Source of the DNA: an uncultured Flavobacteriaceae bacterium
Lineage (GTDB): Bacteria; Bacteroidota; Bacteroidia; Flavobacteriales; Flavobacteriaceae
Direction: 5' to 3'
DNA: 64,000 nt
Assembly: GCA_947494565.1 (NCBI GenBank)
Contig: CANLVG010000011.1
Span: forward strand, 124,001 to 188,000
Both the position numbers and the translations under genes were made by a program. The notes beneath the pieces are model-generated. The model worked only from the letters and a program-made list of their open reading frames with translations, had not been told where the DNA came from and did no database searches. Shown one piece after another: positions 1 through 9,846 of the stretch; position 1 is the stretch's first letter, and the number at the start of each line of letters is the position of its first letter.

Positions 1-1253
1 GGATTCTGGGCCATGGCCTGACGTAGGTTGTCGCGTGTATTGTCCTTCTCATTGTTCCAGGGCCGAACCGGGCCGAACATATTGTACTTGATATCGGTCT
101 TGAATTTAAGCTCTTCCTGCAAGTAATAATTGATAGCCGGTGTAAAACTGTGTAACCACGAAGTTATCTCCGCATTGTAATCGGGAGAAGTACCAGATAA
201 TTCCTTATCTATTCCCAAATACCGACTGTCTAAACGACCGATGGTGTACCCTCCCTTATCTTTCAACAGGTTTTTCCAAAAGTACCGGGTGGGAACTACT
301 AAATTCAAATCGAGGATTTCTTTTTTAGATAGTCCAGAGTAGTAGGCCATTTTCTCGGCAACTGTTTCCCTTTCCGCATCGGAGATGAATCCACCTTTAG
401 CCAGGGCCGGCACAACCGTGTTGACCGCATATTCTTCGGATTCCGGTAATATTTCCAGTAGGTCTTTGTTCTGAAGGGCAGGTGGTAAGGCCTTATGATG
501 CCAAGCCGCCGCCGTAAAATAAGGCAACTTAATGCCATCGGATACGGGCCCACCAGTTCGGATAATCTTATAATCCGCAGGCGAAACCATGATTACACCA
601 TTCAAATACATCCACTGCTGATTTTGTAAGGCCAAGGAGAGCCCCATGACGCGAGTGCCCCCATAGCTTTCACCCACAATATACTTTGGTGAACGCCAGC
701 GGTTGTTACGCGTGACGAAGGTATTGAGCCATTCGGCCAGATACTTGATATCGGCATTGATACCGAAGAACTTGTCGCGGTCGACCTCTTTGCCCGTTTC
801 AGGAATGGTACGACTATACCCCGTGTTCGCAGGATTCACATAAACAATATCGGTGACATCTAAAATCGAATAGGGGTTTTGCTTAACGCCATAGGGCTGT
901 ACCGGGTAACCTTCATCATCTATTTTTAATACACGCGGCCCGGTATAGGCCAAGTGCATCCAAACGGAACCTGAACCGGGTCCGCCATTAAAGGAAATCA
1001 ATAAGGGTCTTGAAGCCCTGTCCTTAACATTGTTTCGGGTATAATACGTGTAATGCAATGAGGCAATGGGTTTGCCCATTTCATCCCATACGGGTTGGGT
1101 GCCGACTGTAGCCGTATAGTTAATGGCCGTGCCGTTGATGGTTACATTGTGCTGAGTGGTTACCGTTGTATCAATCGGTAGTTTTCTTTCTTGGGCAAGG
1201 GCGCAGTGCATCAGACCGATGCACAGCAACCCTAATACTGTTGATTTTCTCAT
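1..1253 (-). CDS. S10 family serine carboxypeptidase-like protein (3' end outside window)
   Basis: The frame is open from the ATG at 1253 to the window edge, about 417 codons, so the C terminus is missing. The N terminus is a Sec signal peptide (MRKSTVLGLLCIGLMHCALA, then Q), which places the protein in the periplasm or outside the cell. Two S10 hallmarks are visible: NGGPGSGS near residues 88-96 (oxyanion region) and GESYGG near residue 195, which carries the nucleophilic serine. The catalytic Asp and His should lie in the unseen part. S10 enzymes remove C-terminal residues from peptides. It is divergent from the oxidoreductase gene at 1433, with 179 bases between them. Family call is firm; substrate unknown. 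Confidence 0.85.
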   Translation of the reverse strand, partial: MRKSTVLGLLCIGLMHCALAQERKLPIDTTVTTQHNVTINGTAINYTATVGTQPVWDEMGKPIASLHYTYYTRNNVKDRASRPLLISFNGGPGSGSVWMHLAYTGPRVLKIDDEGYPVQPYGVKQNPYSILDVTDIVYVNPANTGYSRTIPETGKEVDRDKFFGINADIKYLAEWLNTFVTRNNRWRSPKYIVGESYGGTRVMGLSLALQNQQWMYLNGVIMVSPADYKIIRTGGPVSDGIKLPYFTAAAWHHKALPPALQNKDLLEILPESEEYAVNTVVPALAKGGFISDAERETVAEKMAYYSGLSKKEILDLNLVVPTRYFWKNLLKDKGGYTIGRLDSRYLGIDKELSGTSPDYNAEITSWLHSFTPAINYYLQEELKFKTDIKYNMFGPVRPWNNEKDNTRDNLRQAMAQN

Positions 1254-1432
1254 TGTAGTTTTTAAATTAGTCCCACTAAAAGTAGGGAAAAGGAAATTTG
1301 GAAACAACCTTGGAATACGATGGAAATGACATTCTTTCAAGAACTACTATTTATTCGTTCTTACGGGATAGCGGTACCTCATTTCGATCAAAAAATCCGT
1401 AGTTTTAAAAAGGAAATTTAAAAAACGAGATC

Positions 1433-2569
1433 ATGTCGAAAATCAGCAGAAGAACTTTTAATAAAAAATTGACGCAGGGGATGGCCGGGACGGCTTTGTT
1501 GTCAGGAATGCCCTTAGCCTGTGGAATGGGAGCCGAACAATCCGATAAAAAATTGGGGATCGCCCTTGTAGGATTAGGCAGTTATAGTTCAGGTCAATTA
1601 GCTCCTGGTCTGGTCGATGCCGAACATTGTTACTTGGCCGGTATTGTTACGGGAACTCCTTCGAAAGCCTCCCAGTGGATGAAACAATACAATATTCCCA
1701 AGGAGAACGTGTACAATTATGAAAATTTCGATACGATTGCTACCAACGATGCCATAGATATCGTCTATGTTGTTTTACCGAATAGTATGCATGCTGAATT
1801 CTGTATTCGTGCCGCAAAGGCTGGAAAACATGTCATTTGCGAAAAACCCATGGCGGTAAGTGTGGCAGAATGTGATGCCATTATTGAGGCCTGTGAGGAA
1901 GCTGGCGTAAAGTTGAGTGTAGGTTACCGTATGCAATCGGACCCTTATACGAATGAGATCAAGCGTTTGGTCAAAGACAAGGTTTATGGAAGTATACAGT
2001 ATGTCTCGTCGGATGCAGGGTACATATCACGGGGGAATCCGGGTCAATGGCGTTTGAATTACGCGCTTTCCGGGGGTGGTGCCTTGATGAATATGGGGGT
2101 ATATTCCATACAGAGTAATATTTATGGCACAGGAATGAATCCGATATCGGTTTCTGCTCAGGAATTTAGCACGCGACCTGACTATTTTAAGGATACTGAT
2201 GAGAGCATTACGGCGCAGATGGAGTTTCCGAATGGGGTAGTGGGGCATATGTTCACTAGTCACAATGCCAATGCAAATCGCCTTTTCTGCAGTTTTGAAC
2301 GGGGTTGGGCCGAATTAAATCCTTGTCATAATTATGGCCCCTTGAACGGTCGAACATCGGATGGAAAAGAGATCTCATTTCCCCATAAAAGCCAACAAAT
2401 GCTGCAGATGGATGATTTTGCCAAGCATATCAAAACGGGAAGTACCAATTTTGCCCCAGGAGAAATGGGCAAACGTGATATGATTATCGTAGAAGCGATT
2501 TATCGTTCGATCAAGGAAGGCGGAAAAACGATTCCCCTTGATTTAGGAACCATGGGAATCGTTTCGTAA
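1433..2569 (+). CDS. Gfo/Idh/MocA family oxidoreductase with Tat-type signal
   Basis: A 378-residue NAD(P)-dependent oxidoreductase. Residues 4-13 (ISRRTFNKKL) match the twin-arginine S-R-R-x-F-x-K motif, followed by a hydrophobic stretch and a Cys near residue 30, so it is probably exported folded and possibly lipidated. The Rossmann loop VGLGSYSSG lies at 46-54 and the family motif EKP at 137-139; the C-terminal half is the usual alpha/beta substrate domain. Exported members in Bacteroidota are often linked to sugar metabolism, and glucose-fructose oxidoreductase is the best-known relative. No sugar gene is adjacent, so the substrate cannot be assigned. A bidirectional terminator follows. 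Confidence 0.88.
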   Translation: MSKISRRTFNKKLTQGMAGTALLSGMPLACGMGAEQSDKKLGIALVGLGSYSSGQLAPGLVDAEHCYLAGIVTGTPSKASQWMKQYNIPKENVYNYENFDTIATNDAIDIVYVVLPNSMHAEFCIRAAKAGKHVICEKPMAVSVAECDAIIEACEEAGVKLSVGYRMQSDPYTNEIKRLVKDKVYGSIQYVSSDAGYISRGNPGQWRLNYALSGGGALMNMGVYSIQSNIYGTGMNPISVSAQEFSTRPDYFKDTDESITAQMEFPNGVVGHMFTSHNANANRLFCSFERGWAELNPCHNYGPLNGRTSDGKEISFPHKSQQMLQMDDFAKHIKTGSTNFAPGEMGKRDMIIVEAIYRSIKEGGKTIPLDLGTMGIVS

Positions 2570-2590
2570 ATACGTCTTTGGGTATAGAAA

Positions 2591-2626
2591 AAACCCTCTT
2601 CCGTCAGTGAACGGGAAAAGGGCTTT
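2591..2626. terminator. Bidirectional terminator between convergent genes
   Basis: CCCTCTTCCGT (2594-2604) pairs with ACGGGAAAAGGG (2611-2622) with one bulge and one mismatch. An A-run lies on the left and CTTTC on the right, so it can serve both the oxidoreductase (+) and the peroxidase (-), which end on either side. Confidence 0.6.
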
Positions 2627-2644
2627 CGAAGCAAAACAGAATGA

Positions 2645-4492
2645 TCAGGGCAAAACGGCCACCTTACTTTCGATTTTTTCTTCGGGTGTTGTATCGGTTA
2701 AGGTTTTTAAAAATAGTACCAAATCCCCTTGCTCCTCCTCAGTGAGCTCAAGTGGATCCGGCGGAAGTGTTTGATATTCCAAATCGATTCCGATTCCTGC
2801 TCCACCACCTCGATTGTAAAAGTCGACGACCTCCTCTAAGGTTTCGTATACTCCATTGTGCATATAAGGGGCTGTCAACGCAATGTTCCGAACGGTTGGG
2901 GTCTTGAAGAAGAACTTCCGTTCTTCCGTTTCGTACATGTAAAATCGTCCTAAGTCAGGATCTACGCTTGCGTTAATCGTATCATTATGCTCAGGTACGC
3001 CCAAAAGTTCTAATTCGGTATCCTTGTATCGAGTAGGCACTGTACCATTGAAGACCGGAGCAAAATGGCAGGTGGCACACTTTGCCTTGCCCATAAATAA
3101 GTTAAATCCGTTGATCTCGTTTTGTGTCAATGAGTTTTCCACTCCATTGATGTTGTTGTCGAATTTTGAATTGAACTTGTTTAAACTCCGAATGTAACTC
3201 GCAATTGCGTTTCGTATGTTATAATCGTTCGCCTTACCGTTGTAAAGACTGTCGAATCTTCGCCTGTAGGCTTTATTTTTATTGACAGCACTCATCAGGG
3301 TATTCAAATCGGTATGAAACTCGGTATCGCTATTGACAACGGAAACGATTTGACCTTCCAGGCTTCCTGCTCGATTGTCATAAAAATAGGCCTGTTGAAG
3401 CGAGGCATAGGTCAAGGTGGGGCTATTTCGGGATTGTCCTTTTGATTTGGCCAACCCATCTGTAAAGGCCTTGGATTCAATGTGACATGTCGCGCAGCTT
3501 ATCGCTTTGCTTTTGGAAAGATTGGCATCATTGAACAGGTCTTTGCCTAGTTCGATCCGGTCTTTGGAAATGTCCCTATTTCTATAGTCACTGAAATAAT
3601 GGATGTTGAAGGTGTTTTCTGAGAATAGGGAAGTTGCATTGTTCTCGATGGCCATGGTAAACGGAAAATCGATATTCCAGTCCGATACCAAATCATTGCA
3701 CAACTGCATTTGTGGATGGGTATGCTCTTTGATAAAGGCATATCGATCGAAGCTCTCAAAGTCTGCCTGCTGCAGACTGCTGATGGTGCTGTCGATTTCC
3801 TCCATCCATTTTTGGTAGAGTGCTTCGTCTTCAAACTCGGTATGAACCGATTCAAGAAGTTCTTTGATACTTTGATAGACGAACACCCCTTCTAATTGGG
3901 ACTGTTCGAGAACGGGGGAATCGAATCCCGTAATACCTGTTTGTGACACCCGCATAATGGCATCGCGAAGCATCCAAACGATATGATAGTGTTTTGCATG
4001 CGAAAAATCGCTGTTTTGTTCTAATAATGCCAACCGGCTTCGAATCAAATCCGCCACTTTGTGTATAGCGTCAAAATCTGGATGTTCAACAAATATTGAC
4101 TCTTCGAGCACTTGAAAACTCTTGGGTGCTGCAATTTTTATACTGGTGGCATCCTCTTCTTCTACTTTTAAGATGTTCGGTGCATTCAGAAATTTATAGT
4201 TCTCGGCGTCATAAAAAGCCATGATAGGCTCCAATCGTTTGAAGTAGCTCCGTGATAGCTGGTAGTACCGCTCCAAATCATCATGTTCTGTGGTCAACAA
4301 AAGACTGTCCAAATAGATTTTACACTCGTACAGATCGGCATGGTACTTCAAGGATATACGTTCTCCCAAGGAAGAGGTTTGAAGTGCGACTATTTCCCTA
4401 TCTGCTTGTTTGCAAGACATACACAATACAAAGAGGCCTATAAGCATATAGACCCCTCTGTTACTTTGTAAATTATAACTAATATTTATCAT
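2645..4492 (-). CDS. Di-haem cytochrome c peroxidase family lipoprotein with long N-terminal region
   Basis: A 615-residue exported protein. The C-terminal half carries two CxxCH haem sites, CATCH near residues 332-336 and CATCH near 472-476, plus a YMHNG segment near the C terminus that fits the axial methionine region of the MauG/CcpA family. The N terminus has a lipobox (VLCMSC), so it is probably a lipoprotein; a shorter start at Met16 is possible. Residues 30-280 precede the peroxidase fold and I cannot assign them; they may be an added alpha-helical domain. The start lies 6 bases after the stop of the upstream lipoprotein gene (4499-5974), so the two are co-transcribed. The role is presumably periplasmic reduction of peroxide or oxidation of a partner protein. 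Confidence 0.85.
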   Translation of the reverse strand: MINISYNLQSNRGVYMLIGLFVLCMSCKQADREIVALQTSSLGERISLKYHADLYECKIYLDSLLLTTEHDDLERYYQLSRSYFKRLEPIMAFYDAENYKFLNAPNILKVEEEDATSIKIAAPKSFQVLEESIFVEHPDFDAIHKVADLIRSRLALLEQNSDFSHAKHYHIVWMLRDAIMRVSQTGITGFDSPVLEQSQLEGVFVYQSIKELLESVHTEFEDEALYQKWMEEIDSTISSLQQADFESFDRYAFIKEHTHPQMQLCNDLVSDWNIDFPFTMAIENNATSLFSENTFNIHYFSDYRNRDISKDRIELGKDLFNDANLSKSKAISCATCHIESKAFTDGLAKSKGQSRNSPTLTYASLQQAYFYDNRAGSLEGQIVSVVNSDTEFHTDLNTLMSAVNKNKAYRRRFDSLYNGKANDYNIRNAIASYIRSLNKFNSKFDNNINGVENSLTQNEINGFNLFMGKAKCATCHFAPVFNGTVPTRYKDTELELLGVPEHNDTINASVDPDLGRFYMYETEERKFFFKTPTVRNIALTAPYMHNGVYETLEEVVDFYNRGGGAGIGIDLEYQTLPPDPLELTEEEQGDLVLFLKTLTDTTPEEKIESKVAVLP

Positions 4493-4498
4493 TGCGAT

Positions 4499-5974
4499 TT
4501 AGTTCGGCAAGCCTTTGACCAAGAACATTTGGCTACCTTCTTTACGGCTATTCGCATCTGAATTGGCGAGAGGGTCCGTAAAGGCAGAGCCGTCAGCGGG
4601 CTCCCATCCGTGATTTTGTGTAATCATGATAAATGAGTCTTCAACGCCAATGGTTTTGGACACGTCGATCATACCGGTAATTTCCCAATTTCGATCAATG
4701 CTTCCTATGCCATTGCTCGCAGCCGCTTCTTGGTCACATTCCAATACCGTTTTAAGTTCACCTGTATTTAGGTTGTACTGATAGAGTTGTGCAAAGTGCG
4801 TTTTGTCCGGTGTATCTGGATATCCATTGGGATCTTCTTGTATATATGCATAGTTTTTGGTCACCACGATATTATCAGGACTATGGAATGCTTTTGCTAT
4901 TCCGTCTAACTTATCTCCGTCCAATACGCAGGTGATCGTCGCTTTCGTTGGGTCATCTTCAGAAAGAACTACCTTATATATTCTTCCATACAACGTTCCT
5001 TTGCCTACCAAAGCGTCTCTTTTTCGACCGGTAACGGCCATATAAACTTCTCTTTGGTTTCCTGCTACACCTCTTCTCCAGTCGATATCCTCTAATCTTG
5101 AAAAGCCCATCGATCCTTTTGCCATAGCTTCGGCGTTCAATAAATCGATTTCTCTTTCTTCCATTTCAATGAATTCTGCTTCATAGGTTTCACCTTCTAC
5201 CATATCCATTTCATAAGTAATGCCTTCGGTCATCACTTTAAGCGTATAGAGTTTACCATTGTTTAGGTCTCCTTGATTTCCGACGTACATACCTAATTGT
5301 CCTTGTGGTACTTCATTATCGGAATCGTCGTCTCCGATAAAAGCTACGGTTTTACCAGGAAAGGCATCCTTACCGATAACAACTGCATTTTCTGTAGACC
5401 ACTGCCCAAAAGCCGGTAGCATTGCGGCAACTGAAGCACTAGAGGCACTTTTATAAGGATCTGTCGCGAAAACGCCCTTCGAAGAACCGCCCCATTCACC
5501 TCCGGAAAGATAGATAGGTCCGAATCCGTGCTCTTCAGGAGTAATAAGTGAACCTGAACACTGTGCCGTATTGGCCGTAGCTTTGGCATTTAAAATATGA
5601 TCTCCTTTTACGGGCATGAAACTTTCATCGAATTTGATTCGTGCCACTGAATAATCCGCTTCAATATTATTGATAAGAGTAAAGGTGCCATCGGCCTCTT
5701 TAATCAATCCGGCACCATCGGCCATTGATCCGTAGACGAAATCAGGTGATTCAGGTAATTCGTCGCCAGAGCTCAATAAGGAGTATACTTGAACATTGCT
5801 AAATTCGGGAGCCATCTTAAAGAAAGCCGGTGTTTCTGAATGGTTCTTTAGAACCACTCTTTTTGCTTCCTCCTCGCCTCCTTCATCTTCACCACCTAGG
5901 AAATCATCCAATTGATCGCACGAGGTAAAAGAAACAAGGCCTGCAAGCAGGAGTACTTTTGTAATCTTCTTCAT
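4499..5974 (-). CDS. PhoX/DUF839-like lipoprotein
   Basis: A 491-residue protein with a signal peptide ending at a lipobox (FTSC, Cys19), followed by an acidic low-complexity linker (DDFLGGEDEGGEEE). The body looks like a beta-propeller: repeated EMxxG and GKLYTLKV-type strands, WRRGVAGNQREVYMAVTGR, and HSPDNIVVTKNYAYIQED, which resembles the SPDN segment of DUF839/PhoX proteins. I infer that family, but the phosphatase metal site cannot be confirmed by eye. It is first in an operon with the di-haem peroxidase, which suggests a shared periplasmic role. Confidence 0.6.
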   Translation of the reverse strand: MKKITKVLLLAGLVSFTSCDQLDDFLGGEDEGGEEEAKRVVLKNHSETPAFFKMAPEFSNVQVYSLLSSGDELPESPDFVYGSMADGAGLIKEADGTFTLINNIEADYSVARIKFDESFMPVKGDHILNAKATANTAQCSGSLITPEEHGFGPIYLSGGEWGGSSKGVFATDPYKSASSASVAAMLPAFGQWSTENAVVIGKDAFPGKTVAFIGDDDSDNEVPQGQLGMYVGNQGDLNNGKLYTLKVMTEGITYEMDMVEGETYEAEFIEMEEREIDLLNAEAMAKGSMGFSRLEDIDWRRGVAGNQREVYMAVTGRKRDALVGKGTLYGRIYKVVLSEDDPTKATITCVLDGDKLDGIAKAFHSPDNIVVTKNYAYIQEDPNGYPDTPDKTHFAQLYQYNLNTGELKTVLECDQEAAASNGIGSIDRNWEITGMIDVSKTIGVEDSFIMITQNHGWEPADGSAFTDPLANSDANSRKEGSQMFLVKGLPN

Positions 5975-6470
5975 TTTAAAAAGTGTTTTTAGGTTATACT
6001 ATTATGATGGTAAAATTAGAGGCCGATGTTTATGCTAGTCTTAACTGAATATTTTGTTTTGTGAGGAAAGAGGACCGGAAATATTATGATATTGTTATTA
6101 TCTAGAACAATTCCTAATAGTCTTTAAAGATTTGTAAATCATAAGGTTATCTAATTTTTTTTAGCTGCGTCAAGCGATTTTTGAAAAATGAACTTAATAG
6201 CGCAATAGCGTTTTATTTACCTTTCTTTAACTATTCTTGTTTTAGGGATTTTGCTTATAAACAAAGCGTTCTGTATCGCTTTTTAGGCCGTTTCAAGATT
6301 TTTATCCTTTCGATAAGTCAACTTTTTCAAAGACGTCAAACCCCAGATAAATTAACATACCATTGGTTTATTTAAAGTTCAGGTTACCCAGAATTAAGAA
6401 TGGGTTGAAGCTTTTGGTCTCGTAAAAACCTAATTTTCGCCTACGATTACGAGAACATAAAACCCACAAA
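5975..6470. other. Intergenic region between divergent lipoprotein genes
   Basis: This 496-base AT-rich stretch separates the minus-strand PhoX-like operon from the plus-strand FAS1 gene and should carry both promoters. The only frame of note (6181-6375, 64 codons) is rich in F, Y, L and R with no recognisable domain, and I regard it as chance. TAATTTTCG at 6431-6439, 32 bases before the FAS1 start, is an imperfect match to the Bacteroidota -7 element. I see no RNA structure or repeat. Confidence 0.5.
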
Positions 6471-8066
6471 ATGAAAAAAAACAAATTTGTTGTATTCTTT
6501 AAAAAAGTCACTCTTGCCCTGTTCGCAGGGCTTGTTATTTTTTCCTGTGAGAAGATAGAGAACACTACTTATGAAGAAGTGATAAGCGAGGTAGCGGCTG
6601 ACGATGAATCACAACAAGAAGAGGAAGAATCGAACAAAACGACTGGATCGCTCGCTCAACTCATTTCGGAAACCGAAGAATTATCACTATTGAAATCGGC
6701 CGTTGCCAAGGCTGACCTTGAAACAGTACTGGAAGGTGATGGTTCATTCACCTTTTTTGCGCCCACCAATGCCGCTGTGGAAGGACTTTTTAATTTATTA
6801 GGATCGAACTATGATAGCTTTGACGATTTCGACACTTTTGTCGAGTTAGAGATTCTTAGTCGAATCTTGACCTATCATATGGTAGAAGGGCAAATTTTGT
6901 CAACTAGTATTGCTGCCGGTGAAATACCTACGTTATACGAAGGCAATTCATTGGAAATAATCATCTCTGGCGATTCTTTTATCATAGGAGATGCTTCGGA
7001 GGTTGATGCAAAACCAATCGCAGTAGATGATATGGCCACAAATGGTGTCTTGCATATCATTGACAAAATTCTGGTGCCCCAAGATGTCATTCAATTTTTG
7101 GGTAATCCCGATCCAACGAATACAGATGAAAAAACCATCAAAGAACTTATACTAGAAACGGAGGATTTCACCTTTTTAAAAGAAGCGCTGACATTGACCG
7201 GTTTGTTGGATACCTTAGGGGAAGATGGACCATTTACGGTATTTGCACCGCGTAATGATGCCCTCTTAGGTCTTTTAGGGTTATTAGGTGATGAATTCAC
7301 AGGGCTTGAAGACTTCGCTGGACCCGATGAAATCGCCCTGCTTAGGGACATTTTGCTGTATCACGTTTTAGGGGAAAACTTAGGTTCGAATAACTTTTTT
7401 GAGGGTCAGTTGAATACCTTGTCCGGCAATAATACGTTGGACTTGGTCGGGGAGGAGGATGATTTTGTATTGGTCGATGCCCTTCAATTGGAGGCCAAAT
7501 TTACCACTACCGATATTCCTGCAAAAAATGGTACTATACATACTATTGATAGAATTTTGATTCCAGAATCGATTGTAAGCCTGGTTGAAAATACGGTCTA
7601 TCTGGCTTTTGAGCGAGCGATGTTGAATACAGGGGACTTGAACACAGCCTTGGAGTTTTTCAAGAGAATACAGGATCGAATGAATTTAGAGGCCTTGGCT
7701 GAAAAGGAGTTTACCTTCTTTTTTCCTTCCGATCAAGCCTTTATCGATTTGTTCAACCAAATCGGTATGGATCGAATAGAGGAGTTCAATAGCCAAGAGG
7801 GCCTCGAACTATTAAAGGTCATCCTGTCGTATCATTGCGTCGAAAATGTGGCGCTTAAGGCGATGGATTTTACCAATGGGCAATCCTTGGATACATTTCA
7901 GGGAGAAACACTTCAGATAAAGGTGGATCAAGGGGTCTATGTGTTGGATAAAACTGGGGCTCCTTCAAAGGTAATTCTATCTGATCAAGATATCCTGAAC
8001 GGCTATATTCACGTGGTAGACAAAATATTGCTACCGGAGGAAATCATAATGGAGCTTTCCTTATGA
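6471..8066 (+). CDS. Lipoprotein with three fasciclin (FAS1) domains
   Basis: A 531-residue envelope lipoprotein. The signal peptide ends at lipobox IFSC (Cys26) and is followed by an acidic linker (DDESQQEEEESN). Three FAS1 domains follow at about 57-203, 219-367 and 374-527. Each has the early motif (FTFFAPTNAA, FTVFAPRNDA, FTFFFPSDQA) and the closing H2-type motif (LHIIDKILVP, IHTIDRILIP, IHVVDKILLP). FAS1 domains mediate adhesion in many organisms; the ligand here is unknown. The third domain is the most divergent. It is monocistronic, with a strong terminator downstream. Confidence 0.9.
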   Translation: MKKNKFVVFFKKVTLALFAGLVIFSCEKIENTTYEEVISEVAADDESQQEEEESNKTTGSLAQLISETEELSLLKSAVAKADLETVLEGDGSFTFFAPTNAAVEGLFNLLGSNYDSFDDFDTFVELEILSRILTYHMVEGQILSTSIAAGEIPTLYEGNSLEIIISGDSFIIGDASEVDAKPIAVDDMATNGVLHIIDKILVPQDVIQFLGNPDPTNTDEKTIKELILETEDFTFLKEALTLTGLLDTLGEDGPFTVFAPRNDALLGLLGLLGDEFTGLEDFAGPDEIALLRDILLYHVLGENLGSNNFFEGQLNTLSGNNTLDLVGEEDDFVLVDALQLEAKFTTTDIPAKNGTIHTIDRILIPESIVSLVENTVYLAFERAMLNTGDLNTALEFFKRIQDRMNLEALAEKEFTFFFPSDQAFIDLFNQIGMDRIEEFNSQEGLELLKVILSYHCVENVALKAMDFTNGQSLDTFQGETLQIKVDQGVYVLDKTGAPSKVILSDQDILNGYIHVVDKILLPEEIIMELSL

Positions 8067-8125
8067 CAATTTAGTGACCGAAATGCACAATTAAGACTAA
8101 GACGTTATCCGGAAGAAAACAGTGA

Positions 8126-8162
8126 AACGCTAGGGTGTGAATGTGCACCTTAGCGTTTTTTA
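8126..8162 (+). terminator. Rho-independent terminator after the FAS1 gene
   Basis: AACGCTAGGGTG (8126-8137) pairs with CACCTTAGCGTT (8146-8157) with a single G-U wobble and an 8-base loop, followed by a T-run. It also sits just past the stop of the minus-strand gene at 8167 and may work in both directions. Confidence 0.8.
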
Positions 8163-8166
8163 CGCT

Positions 8167-8931
8167 TTAAAATTTTTCGAAAACCCCCAATCCAAATAGA
8201 GCGAAGTCGTATTTAACAGGATCGATGGAATCGAGTTTCCGGAGACTTTTGTCAAGCTCGGCCAATGCTTTTGCATCGTTTTGTTTGCGTTTTAGTAATT
8301 TGAGTTTCCTGGCCACATTTCCGGAATGTACATCAAGAGGACAGGATAGCACGGCAGGCGGAATCGATTTCCAAATACCGAAATCCACTCCGGTAGAATT
8401 ACTGCGTACCATCCAGCGCAGGAACATATTGATGCGCTTGGCCGCAGAGCCCTTCAAAGGGTCGCTGACATGCTTCGTGGTGCGCTTTTCATGGGGGAGT
8501 TCAAAGAATACGGTTTTAAAATGGGCAATGGCCGGCTGAACGGAATCTGTGGTGATTGCGGAGGAAAATACGGCTTCAAGCCCATGATGTTCCAAGTAAA
8601 TATTGCGCAAACTTTTGATGAAGTAGCACAAATCGGTTGTATTGAACGTACGATGGACGAACCCCGAAAAGCGTTCTAGATCAGACTCCTCATAATTTAG
8701 AATGAAGTCATGAGGGGCATGGTCCATTAATTGCATCATGCGGTTTGCGTTGTTGATGATACTTTTTCGATTGCCCCAAGCTATGGTCGCTGTTAAAAAC
8801 GCACTGATTTCAATGTCTTGGGAGCTTGTAAATCGATGTGGAATTTGTATCGGATCGCTTTCTAGAAACTTCGGGTGATTGTATTGTGCGACCTTGGCAT
8901 CAAGAAATTCCTTTAACTCGGACTTGTTCAT
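8167..8931 (-). CDS. TIGR02757/DUF2400 family protein
   Basis: A 254-residue soluble protein with no signal peptide. It matches the TIGR02757 pattern conserved in Bacteroidota: an early FLTATIAWGNRKSI segment, HRTFNTTDLCYFI near the middle, and a C-terminal block with MFLRWMVRS, DFGIWKSIP and LDVHSGNVARKL. The conserved D-V-H and R residues suggest an enzyme, and the helical layout with LDVH resembles HhH-GPD-like DNA glycosylase folds, but no function is established that I know of. The start lies 3 bases after the lolD-like gene's stop, so they form one operon. Confidence 0.82.
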   Translation of the reverse strand: MNKSELKEFLDAKVAQYNHPKFLESDPIQIPHRFTSSQDIEISAFLTATIAWGNRKSIINNANRMMQLMDHAPHDFILNYEESDLERFSGFVHRTFNTTDLCYFIKSLRNIYLEHHGLEAVFSSAITTDSVQPAIAHFKTVFFELPHEKRTTKHVSDPLKGSAAKRINMFLRWMVRSNSTGVDFGIWKSIPPAVLSCPLDVHSGNVARKLKLLKRKQNDAKALAELDKSLRKLDSIDPVKYDFALFGLGVFEKF

Positions 8932-8934
8932 ACC

Positions 8935-9615
8935 TTAGACCACTTCTTTTTTAGAGGTGGTAATTAAGCCATCGACCATGACCAACTTTCTATCGGCCAT
9001 GTTGGCAAGATGTTCATTGTGGGTTACGATGACAAAGGTCTGCCCAAATTTATCTCGGAGTTCGAAGAACAATTTGTGCAGTCTATCGGCACTTTCAGAA
9101 TCAAGATTGCCACTGGGTTCATCCGCAAAAATTATCGATGGATTATTGATCAATGCCCTGGCTACCGCTACACGCTGCTGTTCTCCTCCAGAAAGTTCAG
9201 TTGGCTTGTGGGTCTGTCGCTTTTCCAATCCGAGAAACCGGAGTAATTCTTTTGCCCTTTTTTCAGCTTCGGCCTTCGGGGTATTTTTGATAAAAGCCGG
9301 AATACATACATTTTCCAATGCCGTAAATTCTGGAAGCAGTTGATGGAACTGAAAAATAAATCCGATATGTTCATTACGAAATCGAGCTAGTTCTTTTGCC
9401 GATAAATGGGTGACGTCCACATCATTGATAATCAAGCTACTTTCCTTTTTATTGCTCTGAACGTCAAGCGTACCGAGTATCTGCAACAGGGTAGTCTTAC
9501 CCGCTCCGGAGGCACCGACGATGGAGACCACTTCACCTTTTTTGATATGTAGGTCCACACCTTTTAGTACCTGGAGTTCCCCATAAAACTTCTGGATATT
9601 TGAGGCCTTAATCAT
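8935..9615 (-). CDS. LolD-type ABC transporter ATP-binding protein
   Basis: A 226-residue ABC ATPase with all core motifs: Walker [10 protein letters not shown] (34-42), Q-loop near 90, signature LSGGEQQR (141-148), Walker B IIFADEP (161-167) and the switch His in VTHNEH. Length and the motif spacing SGNLDSES fit the LolD/MacB/FtsE class, which drives lipoprotein release or efflux with a separate FtsX-like permease. No permease gene is adjacent, a common arrangement in flavobacteria. It is first in a two-gene operon with the DUF2400 gene. LolD is the likely name; a MacB-type role cannot be excluded. Confidence 0.8.
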   Translation of the reverse strand: MIKASNIQKFYGELQVLKGVDLHIKKGEVVSIVGASGAGKTTLLQILGTLDVQSNKKESSLIINDVDVTHLSAKELARFRNEHIGFIFQFHQLLPEFTALENVCIPAFIKNTPKAEAEKRAKELLRFLGLEKRQTHKPTELSGGEQQRVAVARALINNPSIIFADEPSGNLDSESADRLHKLFFELRDKFGQTFVIVTHNEHLANMADRKLVMVDGLITTSKKEVV

Positions 9616-9813
9616 TTCAGTTTCTTTAGGGGTTGAAAGTAATCAATAGGGGGGAGATGTCAAAATATTCAAACTTCGTAAATATCCCATATACATTGAT
9701 AGTTTTGGCTATTTTTGAAGACCAAGGGTGCTACAGGTTCCTCTAGCGCCTCGCTTATGCTAATAATATCATAAATAAAGCGTGAAAGCCTACGGGTTTT
9801 TAAAATTGTTTAA

Positions 9814-9821
9814 TATTTTTG
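9814..9821 (+). promoter_or_regulatory. Candidate -7 promoter element of folE
   Basis: TATTTTTG matches the Bacteroidota TAnnTTTG consensus exactly and ends 25 bases before the folE ATG. No clear TTG is visible at the -33 position, so this is a partial match. Confidence 0.4.
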
Positions 9822-9846
9822 AGAAAAGAATAAACACAATCAATAC

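Noticed and set aside
6181-6375. 64-codon frame on + in the largest intergenic gap
   Set aside because: Rich in F, R, L and Y with no domain, no plausible signal, no operon partner; position fits chance in AT-rich DNA.
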